A program made the position numbers and the translations under genes. A DNA stretch of 64,000 nt from assembly GCF_030063285.1 (NCBI RefSeq), contig NZ_JASISU010000004.1, positions 62,001-126,000 on the forward strand, written 5' to 3'. Position 1 is the first letter of the stretch. Every line of letters begins with the position of its first letter. Below, one piece after another: positions 1 through 8,428 of this stretch. The notes beneath the pieces were generated by a model that had not been told where the DNA came from, searched no databases, and saw nothing but the letters and a program-made list of their open reading frames with translations. This DNA is from Pseudarthrobacter sp. PS3-L1 (GTDB lineage: Bacteria; Actinomycetota; Actinomycetes; Actinomycetales; Micrococcaceae).

Positions 1-2
1 TT

Positions 3-815
3 GACCAACTTCTTCGTCATGCAGGCTCCGTGGCAGCAACGTCGACCCTTCGGCGGGCAGGTTTCACCGACCGCGATATCCGGGTGGCAGTGTCGGAAGG
101 GCGCATCCTGCGATTGCGGCACGGCGTGTTGGCGTTGCCCGGTGCGGCGCCTGACCTGGTGGCGGCCGTCCTTGCCAATGGGCTGCTGACATGCGCTTCA
201 GCTGCGCCCCACAGGAGGCTGTGGTTACTCCACCCGCATCAGCAGCTGCATCTGCTTTGCCGCCACGCCGGTCCGCCACATGCTGTGGTGCACCGGGGAT
301 CCCTGGTGCCATCCACTCTTCTGCTGCCGGTGGCCAGCACCACTGATGTCCTGGTCCACGGCCTGAGGTGCCTGCCCACCGTCGAATCTGCCGTGCTGGT
401 TGAAAGTGCCCTCAGGCAAGGGGTGACGACACTTGGCTACCTCCGTGAGCGCCTGCCGGGCAGCCGCAATGGGCAGGCCCGGCGTGCCCTTGATCTGGTG
501 GACGGCAGTGCTGACTCGGCCATCGAAGTGGTCGCCAGGATCCTTTTCCGGGCCAATGGTATCTTCACCCAGACCCAGGTGGACCTGGCAGGGATAGGGA
601 TTGTGGACTTCCTGCTGGAGGGATTCCTGATTGTGGAGCTCGACGGTGCAACGCATCTGGAGCGCAAACAAGTAATCAAGGACCGGGGCCGGAACAATGC
701 CAGCACACTTTGCGGCTATCCGGTGCTCCGCTATGGCTATGCGGACGTGGTCTACCACCCGGAAAAAGTCCTGAGCGAGGTCTGGCAGGTGCTGCGCGGA
801 AGGACTGTGCACTGA
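3..815 (+). CDS. AbiEi-like N-terminal / DUF559 endonuclease-fold protein, 5' end probably outside window
   Basis: The N-terminal half resembles the AbiEi-type antitoxin domain often found in actinobacterial DUF559 proteins (a short winged-helix-like segment, then a G-x-L-A-L-P-G-type turn). The C-terminal third looks like a Vsr/PDDEXK nuclease fold: a VDFLLEG strand, then VELDG about 12 residues later, then a DRGRNN stretch and a GYPVLRYGY strand. A GTG at 30 could start the gene, but the frame stays open to base 3 and reads DQLLRHAGSVAA, a sensible N-terminus for this family, so the true start is probably upstream of the window. No toxin partner is visible on the part that can be seen. The cellular role of these proteins is not established; the fold call is firm, the function is not. 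Confidence 0.7.
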   Translation, partial: DQLLRHAGSVAATSTLRRAGFTDRDIRVAVSEGRILRLRHGVLALPGAAPDLVAAVLANGLLTCASAAPHRRLWLLHPHQQLHLLCRHAGPPHAVVHRGSLVPSTLLLPVASTTDVLVHGLRCLPTVESAVLVESALRQGVTTLGYLRERLPGSRNGQARRALDLVDGSADSAIEVVARILFRANGIFTQTQVDLAGIGIVDFLLEGFLIVELDGATHLERKQVIKDRGRNNASTLCGYPVLRYGYADVVYHPEKVLSEVWQVLRGRTVH

Positions 816-929
816 AATTCCCCAGGTTTAGGGGTGGCCAGGTCCTGACACGCCGCGAAATCTGCCCGACATCCCGCAGAGGGCTCCTAAAGGTGGGGAA
901 ACCCAGCGGCAGGGCTCAGGCTTTGCGCC

Positions 930-1364
930 TCAGTCCTCGTCCTCGTCGTTGAAGGCCCACTCAAACATATCGAAAACGAATTCGGAGAACGTGCCTTCCT
1001 CACTCTTCCACTGGCCACGTGAATTATTCCGGCGGTAGACAATCGGATCAGGAATTCCGATGTCACCCACGCGGAAGCCCCAGGTGAACTGCTCTTCCTC
1101 ATCTTCAAGGAACATCAGGAAGCCTTCATCATCAACTTCGAGCTCTTCGGGGTCCCAGAAGTAGTGGTAGGCCTCCATGAGGTCCTCGCAGCCACCGAGG
1201 GCAAGGTAGAACTCGCGCAGTACCAGGGGAATCTGGAACTGGTGTTCTGCGAGGGAGTCATCGAGTTCGCCGGCGGTGAGCCCGTCCTCTTCCTGCCATT
1301 CGTCTTCGAGATACTTCGGAACAAGCGCGCGGAACTTCTCGAGGAACATGTCAGTCATGCTCAT
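930..1364 (-). CDS. SMI1/KNR4 (SUKH) family protein
   Basis: A 144-residue, very acidic protein ending in NDEDED. It has the SUKH-fold pattern: an early helix with PLVLREFYLALGG, then YHYFWDPEEL, then a strand-rich part (GFLMFLEDEEEQ, WGFRVG, PDPIVYRR) and a closing helix (FSEFVFDMFEWAF). SUKH proteins are often immunity proteins of polymorphic toxins, but single copies also occur without toxins. No toxin, WXG100 or secretion gene is next to it. It starts 3 bases after the stop of the upstream TRIC-type gene, so the two are probably co-transcribed. A second ATG two codons downstream is an alternative start. Confidence 0.68.
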   Translation of the reverse strand: MSMTDMFLEKFRALVPKYLEDEWQEEDGLTAGELDDSLAEHQFQIPLVLREFYLALGGCEDLMEAYHYFWDPEELEVDDEGFLMFLEDEEEQFTWGFRVGDIGIPDPIVYRRNNSRGQWKSEEGTFSEFVFDMFEWAFNDEDED

Positions 1365-1367
1365 ATC

Positions 1368-2036
1368 CTAGCCAATTCCATCGCCCCGATTACCCAATCC
1401 CAGCCGTTGCCAGCCGCGCACAGCCAGGGGGACGTGCCAGGACCGGCGCCAGGCCAGAACGCGGAAGGAGAAGACAATAAATGCGACGGCGAACGCAGTG
1501 AACGCATTGAACGAGCCCGTAGACCACAGAAGTGTGGTCAGGGCAGCTCCGGTGAAAGCTGGAATGGCGTAGAGGTCGCGGGGATTGAAGAGCTGCGGAA
1601 CCTCATTTGCGGTAATGTCGCGCAACAGACCGCCGCCCACGGCTGTGGTCACGCCCAGCAGAATCGCTGCCACGGGATTCAACCCAGCCGAAATGGCCTT
1701 CAGTGTTCCGGTAATGCAAAACAGCGCCAGACCACCGGCGTCGAACAGGGTCAGGAGCGCCGTGTAGCGCTGGACGCTGGAGAAGAGAAAGTACACCAGG
1801 AAAGTCGCCAGCAGCGGCGGCACCAGATAAGCCGGGTTGGAAAAAGCTACTGGCGGGCCCGCATTGATGATGATGTCCCGAATGACGCCCCCGCCCAGGC
1901 TCACAATCGAAGCGAGCAGCAGGGACCCCACAATGTCGAATTGCTTCCGGGCTGCCAGCAAGGAGCCTGACACGGCAAAGAAGAAAACTCCGGCCAGATC
2001 GAGCCACACAAGCGCAGAGTCAAAACGGAACATCAC
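1368..2036 (-). CDS. TRIC-type (UPF0126) membrane channel family protein
   Basis: A 222-residue integral membrane protein with about seven hydrophobic helices arranged as two similar halves. Each half carries the family signature: GGGVIRD at residues 48-54 and GGGLLRD at 134-140. These glycine-rich kinks mark the prokaryotic homologues of trimeric intracellular cation channels, thought to pass potassium. The length is normal for the family. It lies directly upstream of the SUKH-type gene with a 3-base gap. The C-terminal tail (WRRSWHVPLAVRGW) is basic and probably cytoplasmic. The physiological cargo in this organism is not shown by the sequence. Confidence 0.88.
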   Translation of the reverse strand: MMFRFDSALVWLDLAGVFFFAVSGSLLAARKQFDIVGSLLLASIVSLGGGVIRDIIINAGPPVAFSNPAYLVPPLLATFLVYFLFSSVQRYTALLTLFDAGGLALFCITGTLKAISAGLNPVAAILLGVTTAVGGGLLRDITANEVPQLFNPRDLYAIPAFTGAALTTLLWSTGSFNAFTAFAVAFIVFSFRVLAWRRSWHVPLAVRGWQRLGLGNRGDGIG

Positions 2037-2094
2037 GGGGGCATCCTGAAAAGTGAAAGGGGAGAGGGGGCGGCTACAACGTTACGCTAGCCGG

Positions 2095-2468
2095 GTGGAC
2101 TCCGGTGTGGACCAAATTCCGCGGAAGTACCGCCGCATGGGAACAGTGCTGGGGGCGTCCCGGCTGCAGCTGGGACGCCAGGGTGTGCTCCCGGCGGCCT
2201 TGCCGGGGTACCTGGGCGGACTCAAGCAAGGCTAGACGTTTTCCTGGCGATCCCCGACGGCTGCGGAGATCATCGCCATGGGGGCACCATGGGGTCCGGA
2301 TGGGGATCCATGCTGAACCAGGGCCGGGCCCTCTCTGACATGGCCATGGTGATGTCAGCGATCCCGATGATCATATTCATTGGCATCCTCATTGAACTGT
2401 TGGTTTGTGGGCCACCGGAGAAAAGGCTTCTGCGTGGCCGGGGCGCGTTGACGGGGAGCAGCCGCTAG
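2095..2468 (+). pseudogene. Remnant of SsuC/TauC-type ABC transporter permease (3' part)
   Basis: Reading frame 1 from 2107 gives VDQIPRKYRRMGTVLGAS and then LPAALPGYLGGLKQG, the EAA-loop region of nitrate/sulfonate/taurine permeases. TAG at 2233-2235 then stands where the family has Trp. The same frame continues with TFSWRSPTAAEIIAMG to about 2290. Homology then moves to another frame (GSGWGSMLNQGRALSDM, then IIFIGILIELLV and ERRLLRGRG-like residues) and ends at TAG 2466-2468. So at least one nonsense change and one frameshift interrupt the gene, and its N-terminal half is missing. The family assignment comes from the motif series; no intact start or operon partners remain. Confidence 0.75.
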
Positions 2469-2584
2469 TTTCATGCGTTGTCCCTAGCCGGAACTGACAC
2501 CAGCGAAGAAGAAAGCCGTGGTGCGATGGCGCCGGGGAAGCCACCTCCGGGAATGACACCGGTAGCCTGCGTGTTGATCCGGGT

Positions 2585-3616
2585 GTGAGTACACATCAAA
2601 AACGCATTGGCTTCCTCTCCTTCGGTCACTGGGGACCGGGGTCGCGGGTTCCTACCGCCGGGGACTCCCTGCTTCAAGGAATCGACCTCGCAGTTGCGGC
2701 GGAACAGATCGGGCTTGATGGCGCCTACTTCCGGGTGCACCATTTTGCTCGCCAGCAGGCCGCGCCCTTCCCCCTCCTGGCGGCCGTAGCCGCCAGGACC
2801 AGCCGGATAGAAATCGGCACGGGCGTCATTGACATGCGCTACGAGAACCCCCTGTACATGGCAGAGGAAGCGGCAGCCACAGACCTGATCAGTAACAGGC
2901 GGCTCCAGCTCGGCATCAGCCGAGGTTCACCTGAACCGGTCCTTGACGGAGCCGCCCGCTTTGGCTACGTACCGGCGGAAGGCGAGGATCATGCTGACAT
3001 GGCGCGGCGGCACACGTCCCAGTTCCGAGGCGCCATCAGCGGAACGCCCGTGGCGCAGGGGGACCCCCGCTACGGAGGTAACGGCACGCTCCACATCCAG
3101 CCGCTGTCCGACACATTGCCGGAGCGCATCTGGTGGGGAGCAGGGACCCGCAAGACGGCTGTGTGGGCCGCCGAACAAGGCATGAACCTGATGAGCTCCA
3201 CTCTGCTGACCGAGGACACTGGCGTTCCCTTTGATCAGCTACAGGCCGAACAGATCAGGCTTTTCCGGACGGCGTGGGCCACAGCCGGTCACCCGTTTGA
3301 GCCGCGGGTCTCTGTCAGTCGCAGTGTCTTTCCGCTGGTCAGCGACGAGGACCACAAATACTTTGGGCTTCGCGGGCAGGCAAGTGGTGGCGACCAGGTG
3401 GGGTATCTCGATGGCGGCATGGCACGGTTCGGCCGTAGCTACATTGGCGAGCCGGACGTTGTCGCTGCGGAACTTGCCAAAGATGAGGCGGTCCAGGAGG
3501 CAGATACCCTCCTGCTGACCATCCCCAACGGGCTCGGCGTGCGCTACAACACGGACCTGCTGGAAAACATCGCCCGCCACGTAGCCCCAGCAATAGGCTG
3601 GACTCCCGCCACATAG
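2585..3616 (+). CDS. LLM-class flavin-dependent oxidoreductase (luciferase-like)
   Basis: A 343-residue protein with the bacterial luciferase-like TIM-barrel pattern: RIGFLSFGHW at the N-terminus, AAEQIGLDGAYFRVHHF, then AARTSRIEIGTGVIDMRYENPLYMAEEAAATDLIS and LQLGISRGSPEPV. These segments form the flavin pocket in this family of FMNH2- or F420-dependent monooxygenases. It starts at GTG (2585). The substrate cannot be read from sequence. It sits between the remains of an SsuC-like permease and of cobA; the SsuD alkanesulfonate monooxygenase belongs to this same superfamily, so a past link with sulfur metabolism is possible but unproven. Confidence 0.85.
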   Translation: MSTHQKRIGFLSFGHWGPGSRVPTAGDSLLQGIDLAVAAEQIGLDGAYFRVHHFARQQAAPFPLLAAVAARTSRIEIGTGVIDMRYENPLYMAEEAAATDLISNRRLQLGISRGSPEPVLDGAARFGYVPAEGEDHADMARRHTSQFRGAISGTPVAQGDPRYGGNGTLHIQPLSDTLPERIWWGAGTRKTAVWAAEQGMNLMSSTLLTEDTGVPFDQLQAEQIRLFRTAWATAGHPFEPRVSVSRSVFPLVSDEDHKYFGLRGQASGGDQVGYLDGGMARFGRSYIGEPDVVAAELAKDEAVQEADTLLLTIPNGLGVRYNTDLLENIARHVAPAIGWTPAT

Positions 3617-3659
3617 GGGCGAGTGGGGGCGAGCAGGCAGGCGGAAAAACCTGGCCGGG

Positions 3660-4136
3660 GGCACCCACCTCTTCTGTGACGCGGGATTGCCCCTCGTGAC
3701 CGCGGCAATTGGCGTTCCGTCTGTGGAGGGTATTCCCGTGACGCACCGCGGGCTCGCGAAGGTCTTCTCGGCGATGATGGGGCACAAGGAACTTTCCGGG
3801 GTGCCGGCGCGTGCAGAACTTACAGTTGTTCTTCTGATGGGTGTGGGGCAACTGCGCACTTCCGCCGCCCTTTTGACCGCTGCCGGTTTGCCTGCGGGCA
3901 CTCCTGTTGGCATCGTTGGGAATGACTATCTTCCGGACCAGCGGGTCACCATCGGCACGCTCTCCTCTACCGCTGATCAGGCGGAGGCCATGGGAGTAGC
4001 CAACCCGACAGTTATTGTCATTGGAGACGTGGTGCGAGTCAGCCCTTTTGCCACAGCACATTTCCGGACAGCGGACTTCAGTACCACCACCCCCAGCCGT
4101 CCCCGAGTCAGCACCGAGTCAGCACCGCAACTCTAG
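3660..4136 (+). pseudogene. cobA: 3' fragment of uroporphyrinogen-III C-methyltransferase (siroheme synthesis)
   Basis: The frame encodes the C-terminal half of a SUMT/CobA enzyme: VTAAIGVPSVEGIPVTHRGL, HKELSGVP, ELTVVLLMGVGQLRTSAALL, TPVGIVGNDYLPDQRVTIGTL and NPTVIVIGDVVRVSP. The N-terminal S-adenosylmethionine loop (VGAGPGD type) and the first half of the methylase domain are absent. Homology fades at about 3690, where a TTG at 3687 is the first possible start, so at most 149 residues could be made. SUMT makes precorrin-2 for siroheme, the cofactor of sulfite and nitrite reductases. The fragment ends 23 bases before fprA, so it may be the relic of a siroheme-fprA operon. Confidence 0.78.
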
Positions 4137-4159
4137 GAACAACAAGAAGGAACACCGTC

Positions 4160-5629
4160 GTGTCAGATCAGACCACCGTAGGAACCGCCGCGCGCCCCCT
4201 GCGCATTGCCGTGATCGGGTCCGGGCCCGCTGGCGTATATGCGGCAGATATCCTCACCAAGAGTGAGGCTGTCAGCAGCGGCGAACTGACGGTGAGCATT
4301 GACCTCTTCGACAGGTATCCGGCGCCCTACGGACTGATTCGCTACGGCGTGGCCCCGGATCACCCGCGCATCAAAGGTATTGTCAAGGCGCTGCACAAGG
4401 TGCTGGATCGTGGCGATATCCGATTCTTCGGGAACGTCGACTACGGCACGGACCTCTCCATGGCGGACCTCAGGGCACACTATGACGCCGTGATTTTCGC
4501 CACAGGGGCCATTAGGGACGCAGACCTGAACATTCCCGGAATTGAATTTGACGGCTCCTTCGGTGGCGCCGACTTTGTCTCCTGGTATGACGGCCACCCC
4601 GACGTCCCCCGGCACTGGCCGCTGACGGCTAAGGAGATTGCAGTCATTGGCAACGGCAACGTGGCACTCGATGTTGCGCGCGTACTGTCCAAGCATGCCG
4701 ATGACCTGTTGGTCTCGGAGATCCCGGACAACGTCTATACCGATCTGAAGGCATCCCCGGTGACTGACGTCCACGTTTTTGGCCGCAGGGGTCCCGCCCA
4801 GGTCAAATTCACGCCACTGGAACTGCGGGAACTCTCCCATTCCAAGGATGTGGACATCATTCTCTATGCCGAGGATTTTGAGTTCGACGAGGAATCGGAC
4901 CGCCAGATCCAGACCAACAACCAGACCAAAACCATGGTGGGCACGCTCACCAACTGGATCGCCGAGCAGCCCGAGGATCTCTCAGAGCTGACCGCATCGC
5001 GCCGCCTGCACCTGCACTTCCTGCACAGCCCGGTGGAAATTTATGACGACGCCGCCACCCCAGGCACGGTGGCCGGCATGCGGTTTGAGCGGACAGAACT
5101 GGACGGCACGGGCAACGTCCGCGGAACCGGCGAGTTTGTGGACTATCCCGTGCAGGCTGTGTACCGCTCCATCGGCTACTTCGGTTCGGCGCTTCCCGCG
5201 GTGGAGTTCGATCACACCCGGGGGGTTGTGCCCAACATGGGTGGCCGCGTCCTGGACGCCGCCGGTACCCACGTGCCAGGCCTCTATGCCACGGGCTGGA
5301 TCAAGCGCGGCCCGGTGGGGCTGATCGGCCACACCAAGGGAGACGCCTTGGAGACTGTGACGTATCTGCTTGAAGACCGTGCGGACCTCCCGGCCGCGGT
5401 GTCACCGGCGCCGGAGGCGATAGTGTCGCTGCTGGTTGACCGCGGCGTCCAGTACACCACCTGGGAGGGCTGGATTGCGCTGGACGCGCACGAAACGGGC
5501 CTCGGTTCAGCAGCGACTGCTGCGGGCGAATCCCACGGCGTCGCCGTCACCCGTGAACGCATCAAGGTAGTGGACCGCGAGGAGATGGTCAGTATCTCGC
5601 GAGGTGGCGTGGCTGCAGAGATCCCCTGA
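4160..5629 (+). CDS. fprA: FprA-type ferredoxin/adrenodoxin-NADP+ reductase, copy 1
   Basis: A 489-residue flavoenzyme that moves electrons between NADPH and ferredoxin. The FAD-binding GSGPAG motif is at residues 20-25, followed by DRYPAPYGLIRYGVAPDHP, typical of the adrenodoxin reductase/FprA branch. The NADP-binding VIGNGNVALDVAR is near residue 162, GRRGPAQVKFTPLELREL near 208, and ATGWIKRGPVGLIGHTKGDALETV near 376. It starts at GTG 4160 after an AAGAAGGA-like site. A close paralogue lies at 30848-32311. Because a cobA remnant sits just upstream, its old partner may have been siroheme-dependent sulfite or nitrite reductase (inference). Confidence 0.92.
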   Translation: MSDQTTVGTAARPLRIAVIGSGPAGVYAADILTKSEAVSSGELTVSIDLFDRYPAPYGLIRYGVAPDHPRIKGIVKALHKVLDRGDIRFFGNVDYGTDLSMADLRAHYDAVIFATGAIRDADLNIPGIEFDGSFGGADFVSWYDGHPDVPRHWPLTAKEIAVIGNGNVALDVARVLSKHADDLLVSEIPDNVYTDLKASPVTDVHVFGRRGPAQVKFTPLELRELSHSKDVDIILYAEDFEFDEESDRQIQTNNQTKTMVGTLTNWIAEQPEDLSELTASRRLHLHFLHSPVEIYDDAATPGTVAGMRFERTELDGTGNVRGTGEFVDYPVQAVYRSIGYFGSALPAVEFDHTRGVVPNMGGRVLDAAGTHVPGLYATGWIKRGPVGLIGHTKGDALETVTYLLEDRADLPAAVSPAPEAIVSLLVDRGVQYTTWEGWIALDAHETGLGSAATAAGESHGVAVTRERIKVVDREEMVSISRGGVAAEIP

Positions 5630-5659
5630 GCCTGACTGGAGCGTCCTGTCAGCGTTCGA

Positions 5660-5692
5660 CGGCGGCCCGGCACCCAAGGTGCCGGGCCGCCG
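5660..5692. terminator. Strong hairpin between convergent fprA and AI-2E-family transporter genes
   Basis: A perfect 15-bp stem (5660-5674 with 5678-5692) closes a 3-base loop. It lies between two convergent genes and is very GC-rich, so it can act on both strands. There is no long T-run. Confidence 0.8.
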
Positions 5693-5719
5693 TCGTGCGG
5701 TGGTGCCGCAGCGAGTCTG

Positions 5720-6916
5720 TCAGTGCGTTGATTCGGCTGCCACGTCAGGATCAGGGGCCTGCTCTGTGGCGGGTGTCTTTGGCGCCTCGTTCGAGAACCA
5801 GATCTTGATTATGGACCAGGTCACGGCGGTCAGCGGGACGCTCAGGACGGCGCCCACAATGCCCGCCAGGAGGGTGCCGGCTGTGAGCGCGAGAAGGATA
5901 ACCAGGGCGTGGAGCTGCAGGGACTTGCCCATCACCACGGGCTGGAGCAGGTTGCCCTCGAGTTGGTTCACGGCGATGACCACGGCAATCACGATCAGGG
6001 CCACGAGTGGGCCGTTGGCAACCAGGGCGACAAGTGCCGCTAGGACCCCAGCCATGGTGGCGCCAACAATCGGGATGAACGCCCCAATGAAGACCACCAT
6101 GGCCAAGGGAAGGGCCAAAGGAACCTGCAGAATGAACAGGGCGACGCCAATAAAGACCGCATCCACCAGGGCAACAACGGAAGTACCGCGGATATAGCCG
6201 CCCAGGACCTCCTGGCTCTTTGTTCCCACGCGTTGCAGTTTGGTGGCCCGCTCACCTTTGAAGGGGCTGGTGAGGAAGCTCCAGATACGCTGCCCATCCT
6301 TGAGGAAGAAGAACAGGATGACCACCAGCAGAGCCGCACCGGTGAGGAACTCACCCACCACGGAGATCCCGGTAATGGCACCGGAGCGGACCTGGCTGCT
6401 GGTGGCAAATTCAATAATCGCGTCCCGCGCCTGGGTGATCTGGTCCTCTTCGACAGGGATGGGGCCGTTGAGGACAAATTCCTGGAGCTGGTCAAGACCC
6501 GTGCTGGCTTGCTGGACCAGGTCATCCCACTGGCTGCGGACCGAGAAAAAGATCACCGTAAAGATTGCGCCCAGGGCAGCCAGGAGCGTCACAAAAGCAA
6601 TGACTGTGGACAGGCCATCGTTGATTCCGCGCCGCTTGAGCATGTTGACGAAAGGGCTGATGGCGGCGGCTAGGATCAGGGCGATCAGGACAGGGATCAC
6701 CAGAAGCTTAATCTGCAGCAGCGCGAAAACGGCCACAACGCTGATGGCGATGATCAGCAGGGCCTGCGCAGCCCGGATGCCGACGCGCCCAAAACCATCA
6801 CCCCACAGTTGCGAGGCGGACTTGGGAGCAGATGCGTCCTTCCCTGGACGGGCGACAGCGCCGTGGTCGGCCGCCTCGTCGCGAGCCTGGGGTGCCGTGC
6901 TGGCTGAGTCAGCCAT
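5720..6916 (-). CDS. AI-2E family (PerM/YdiK-like) transporter
   Basis: A 398-residue membrane protein. A charged N-terminal tail (about 45 residues) is followed by paired helices (ALLIIAISVVAVFALL, LVIPVLIALILAAAISPFVNMLKRRGI), the central extracytoplasmic segment with the amphipathic part, then FLTGAALLVVILFFFLKDG and a block of C-terminal helices containing VFIGAFIPIVGATMAG and NQLEGNLLQPVVMGKSLQLHALVILLALTAGTLLAGIVGAVLSVPLTA. The last two blocks are the hallmark of the UPF0118/AI-2E exporter family. Members export autoinducer-2 or act as ion antiporters; the substrate here is unknown. It stands alone and is transcribed toward fprA. Confidence 0.9.
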   Translation of the reverse strand: MADSASTAPQARDEAADHGAVARPGKDASAPKSASQLWGDGFGRVGIRAAQALLIIAISVVAVFALLQIKLLVIPVLIALILAAAISPFVNMLKRRGINDGLSTVIAFVTLLAALGAIFTVIFFSVRSQWDDLVQQASTGLDQLQEFVLNGPIPVEEDQITQARDAIIEFATSSQVRSGAITGISVVGEFLTGAALLVVILFFFLKDGQRIWSFLTSPFKGERATKLQRVGTKSQEVLGGYIRGTSVVALVDAVFIGVALFILQVPLALPLAMVVFIGAFIPIVGATMAGVLAALVALVANGPLVALIVIAVVIAVNQLEGNLLQPVVMGKSLQLHALVILLALTAGTLLAGIVGAVLSVPLTAVTWSIIKIWFSNEAPKTPATEQAPDPDVAAESTH

Positions 6917-7052
6917 GAAAACTCCTCGGTCAGCACCGTTGAAGGCGGTGCATGGTCATGGTACGGGTGGTCAGACAGCAAGCCTACTTAGCGTGCGGGA
7001 TTCCACCGAACCGCCAGGCCCAGGTGCTAGGTGGAATGGGTGGCGGGAAGGG

Positions 7053-7610
7053 CTAGTTGTGAATGGCCGCGTAAAGGTTCAGGCTGGCAGAAAAGATGAG
7101 CCAGCCAAGGTACGGGAGGATCAGGAATCCAGCGGTTGTGCTGATGGGCCCAAAACGCAGCACCATGACTCCTACCGTGACGATCAGTGTGGCAATAATC
7201 ACCAGCCCAATCCACAGGGCGGCTGTCCCGAACAGGGGATAGGCACCGAAAAACATGGCTGACCACCCAAGGTTAAGGCACAGTTGCAGGCCGAACGCCC
7301 GGAGTGCAGAGTTCCTTCCAGCCCTTCGCGTGCGCCAGATGAACCACGCTCCAACGGCCATGGCGGTGTACAACAGGAACCAGATACTGCCAATAACGGG
7401 TCCTGGTGGTGTCCAGGGAGCTGCCTGGGCCTCGGCATACCAGCCCCGGGCATGAGCCCTAATTACAAGCGCTGACAGAAGACTTGTCAGGTGGGCTGCG
7501 GCAAGGAACGCAATCAGGAAAAAAACCTGCTGCCAAAGGGGGCGCCGCAAAAGTAGATGCCGCTCCACAGTATCCCCGCCGGTACTGTGGCCGTGGCGTT
7601 GCACAGTCAC
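7053..7610 (-). CDS. tspO: TspO/MBR family tryptophan-rich membrane protein
   Basis: A 185-residue protein with five predicted membrane helices. The family pattern is clear: AAPWTPPGPVIGSIWFLLYTAMAVGAWFIWR, then LQLCLNLGWSAMFFGAYPLFGTAALWIGLVII, and a final GFLILPYLGWLIFSASLNLYAAIHN. TspO proteins bind porphyrins and steroids and are linked to stress and tetrapyrrole handling. The first 20 residues are hydrophilic and could be extra; an internal start cannot be excluded. There is no obvious operon partner. Confidence 0.9.
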   Translation of the reverse strand: MTVQRHGHSTGGDTVERHLLLRRPLWQQVFFLIAFLAAAHLTSLLSALVIRAHARGWYAEAQAAPWTPPGPVIGSIWFLLYTAMAVGAWFIWRTRRAGRNSALRAFGLQLCLNLGWSAMFFGAYPLFGTAALWIGLVIIATLIVTVGVMVLRFGPISTTAGFLILPYLGWLIFSASLNLYAAIHN

Positions 7611-7744
7611 TGTTCAAGAGTCAGGGAAAGGCGGCTTCCGGTCAACTTGGAAGCTGTGATTGATGCCGCAGGTCAGATGCAGGAAGGAGCGCAGAGACAC
7701 CCTCAGGGGCGTCCTGGTTGGCGGATGTCTACGGGCTGGTTGCT

Positions 7745-8425
7745 TCAGCTAGCCAGCCACTCCGCGCAGGAGTTAAGGTTCCGGTCCACGCTGGCCACGG
7801 CTGCCTCGGGATCCCGCGCTTCAATGGCATCAACCAGCGCATCGTGCCCCTCCACCGGCAAGCCCTGGAATCCCTCGCGATGGTGCTGCGCCAGGAGATC
7901 CTGGTGAAAGACGACGCCGAAACTTGAGTACAGCTCTGCGAGGAGGGGATTGGCGGATGCTTCTGCAACACGCAGGTGGAATCCCCAGTCGGCTTTTGCC
8001 CATGCGGCAAAATCACTGCGCAGCCAGGCGGCTGTCCGATCGGCAAGCAGGTGGCGCAGCGCTGTTATATCTTCGACGGAGGCGTGGCGGGCCGCCAGCC
8101 GTGCGGCCTGCGTATCAAGTGCCATCCGGACATCGAGGATGTGCTCCTGGGTGTGGTCCTGGTAAACCCGCTGGGCTGCTCCAGTGATCTCACTGGTGGC
8201 GCGTACATAGGTGCCATCGCCGCGCCGCACCTCCAGCATTCCCGTGTGGGCCAGGGCCTTGATGGCCTCCCGCAGTGTTCCACGGGAGACTCCGAGGCCG
8301 GCCATCAGTTCCGGCTCGGCGGGGATGCGCTCCTGCAAGGCCCACTCACCGGAATGGATCATGGCACGAAGTTTTGCTGTTACTTCCTCCGCGAGGGGGA
8401 GCCGTTGGGAACTGCTGAGCGTCAT
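7745..8425 (-). CDS. FadR/GntR family transcriptional regulator (FCD domain)
   Basis: A 226-residue regulator. Residues about 10-75 form the GntR winged helix: IPAEPELMAGLGVSRGTLREAIKALAHTGMLEVRRGDGTYVR. From about 95 on is an all-helical FCD ligand domain with DVRMALDTQAARLAARHAS, WGFHLRVAEASANPLLAELY and HREGFQGLPVEGHDALVDAI; the D, H, H positions expected for metal and acid binding are present. It begins 3 bases after the stop of the upstream MFS gene, so the two form an operon and the regulator may control the transporter in response to a carboxylic acid (inference). Confidence 0.9.
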   Translation of the reverse strand: MTLSSSQRLPLAEEVTAKLRAMIHSGEWALQERIPAEPELMAGLGVSRGTLREAIKALAHTGMLEVRRGDGTYVRATSEITGAAQRVYQDHTQEHILDVRMALDTQAARLAARHASVEDITALRHLLADRTAAWLRSDFAAWAKADWGFHLRVAEASANPLLAELYSSFGVVFHQDLLAQHHREGFQGLPVEGHDALVDAIEARDPEAAVASVDRNLNSCAEWLAS

Positions 8426-8428
8426 GGA

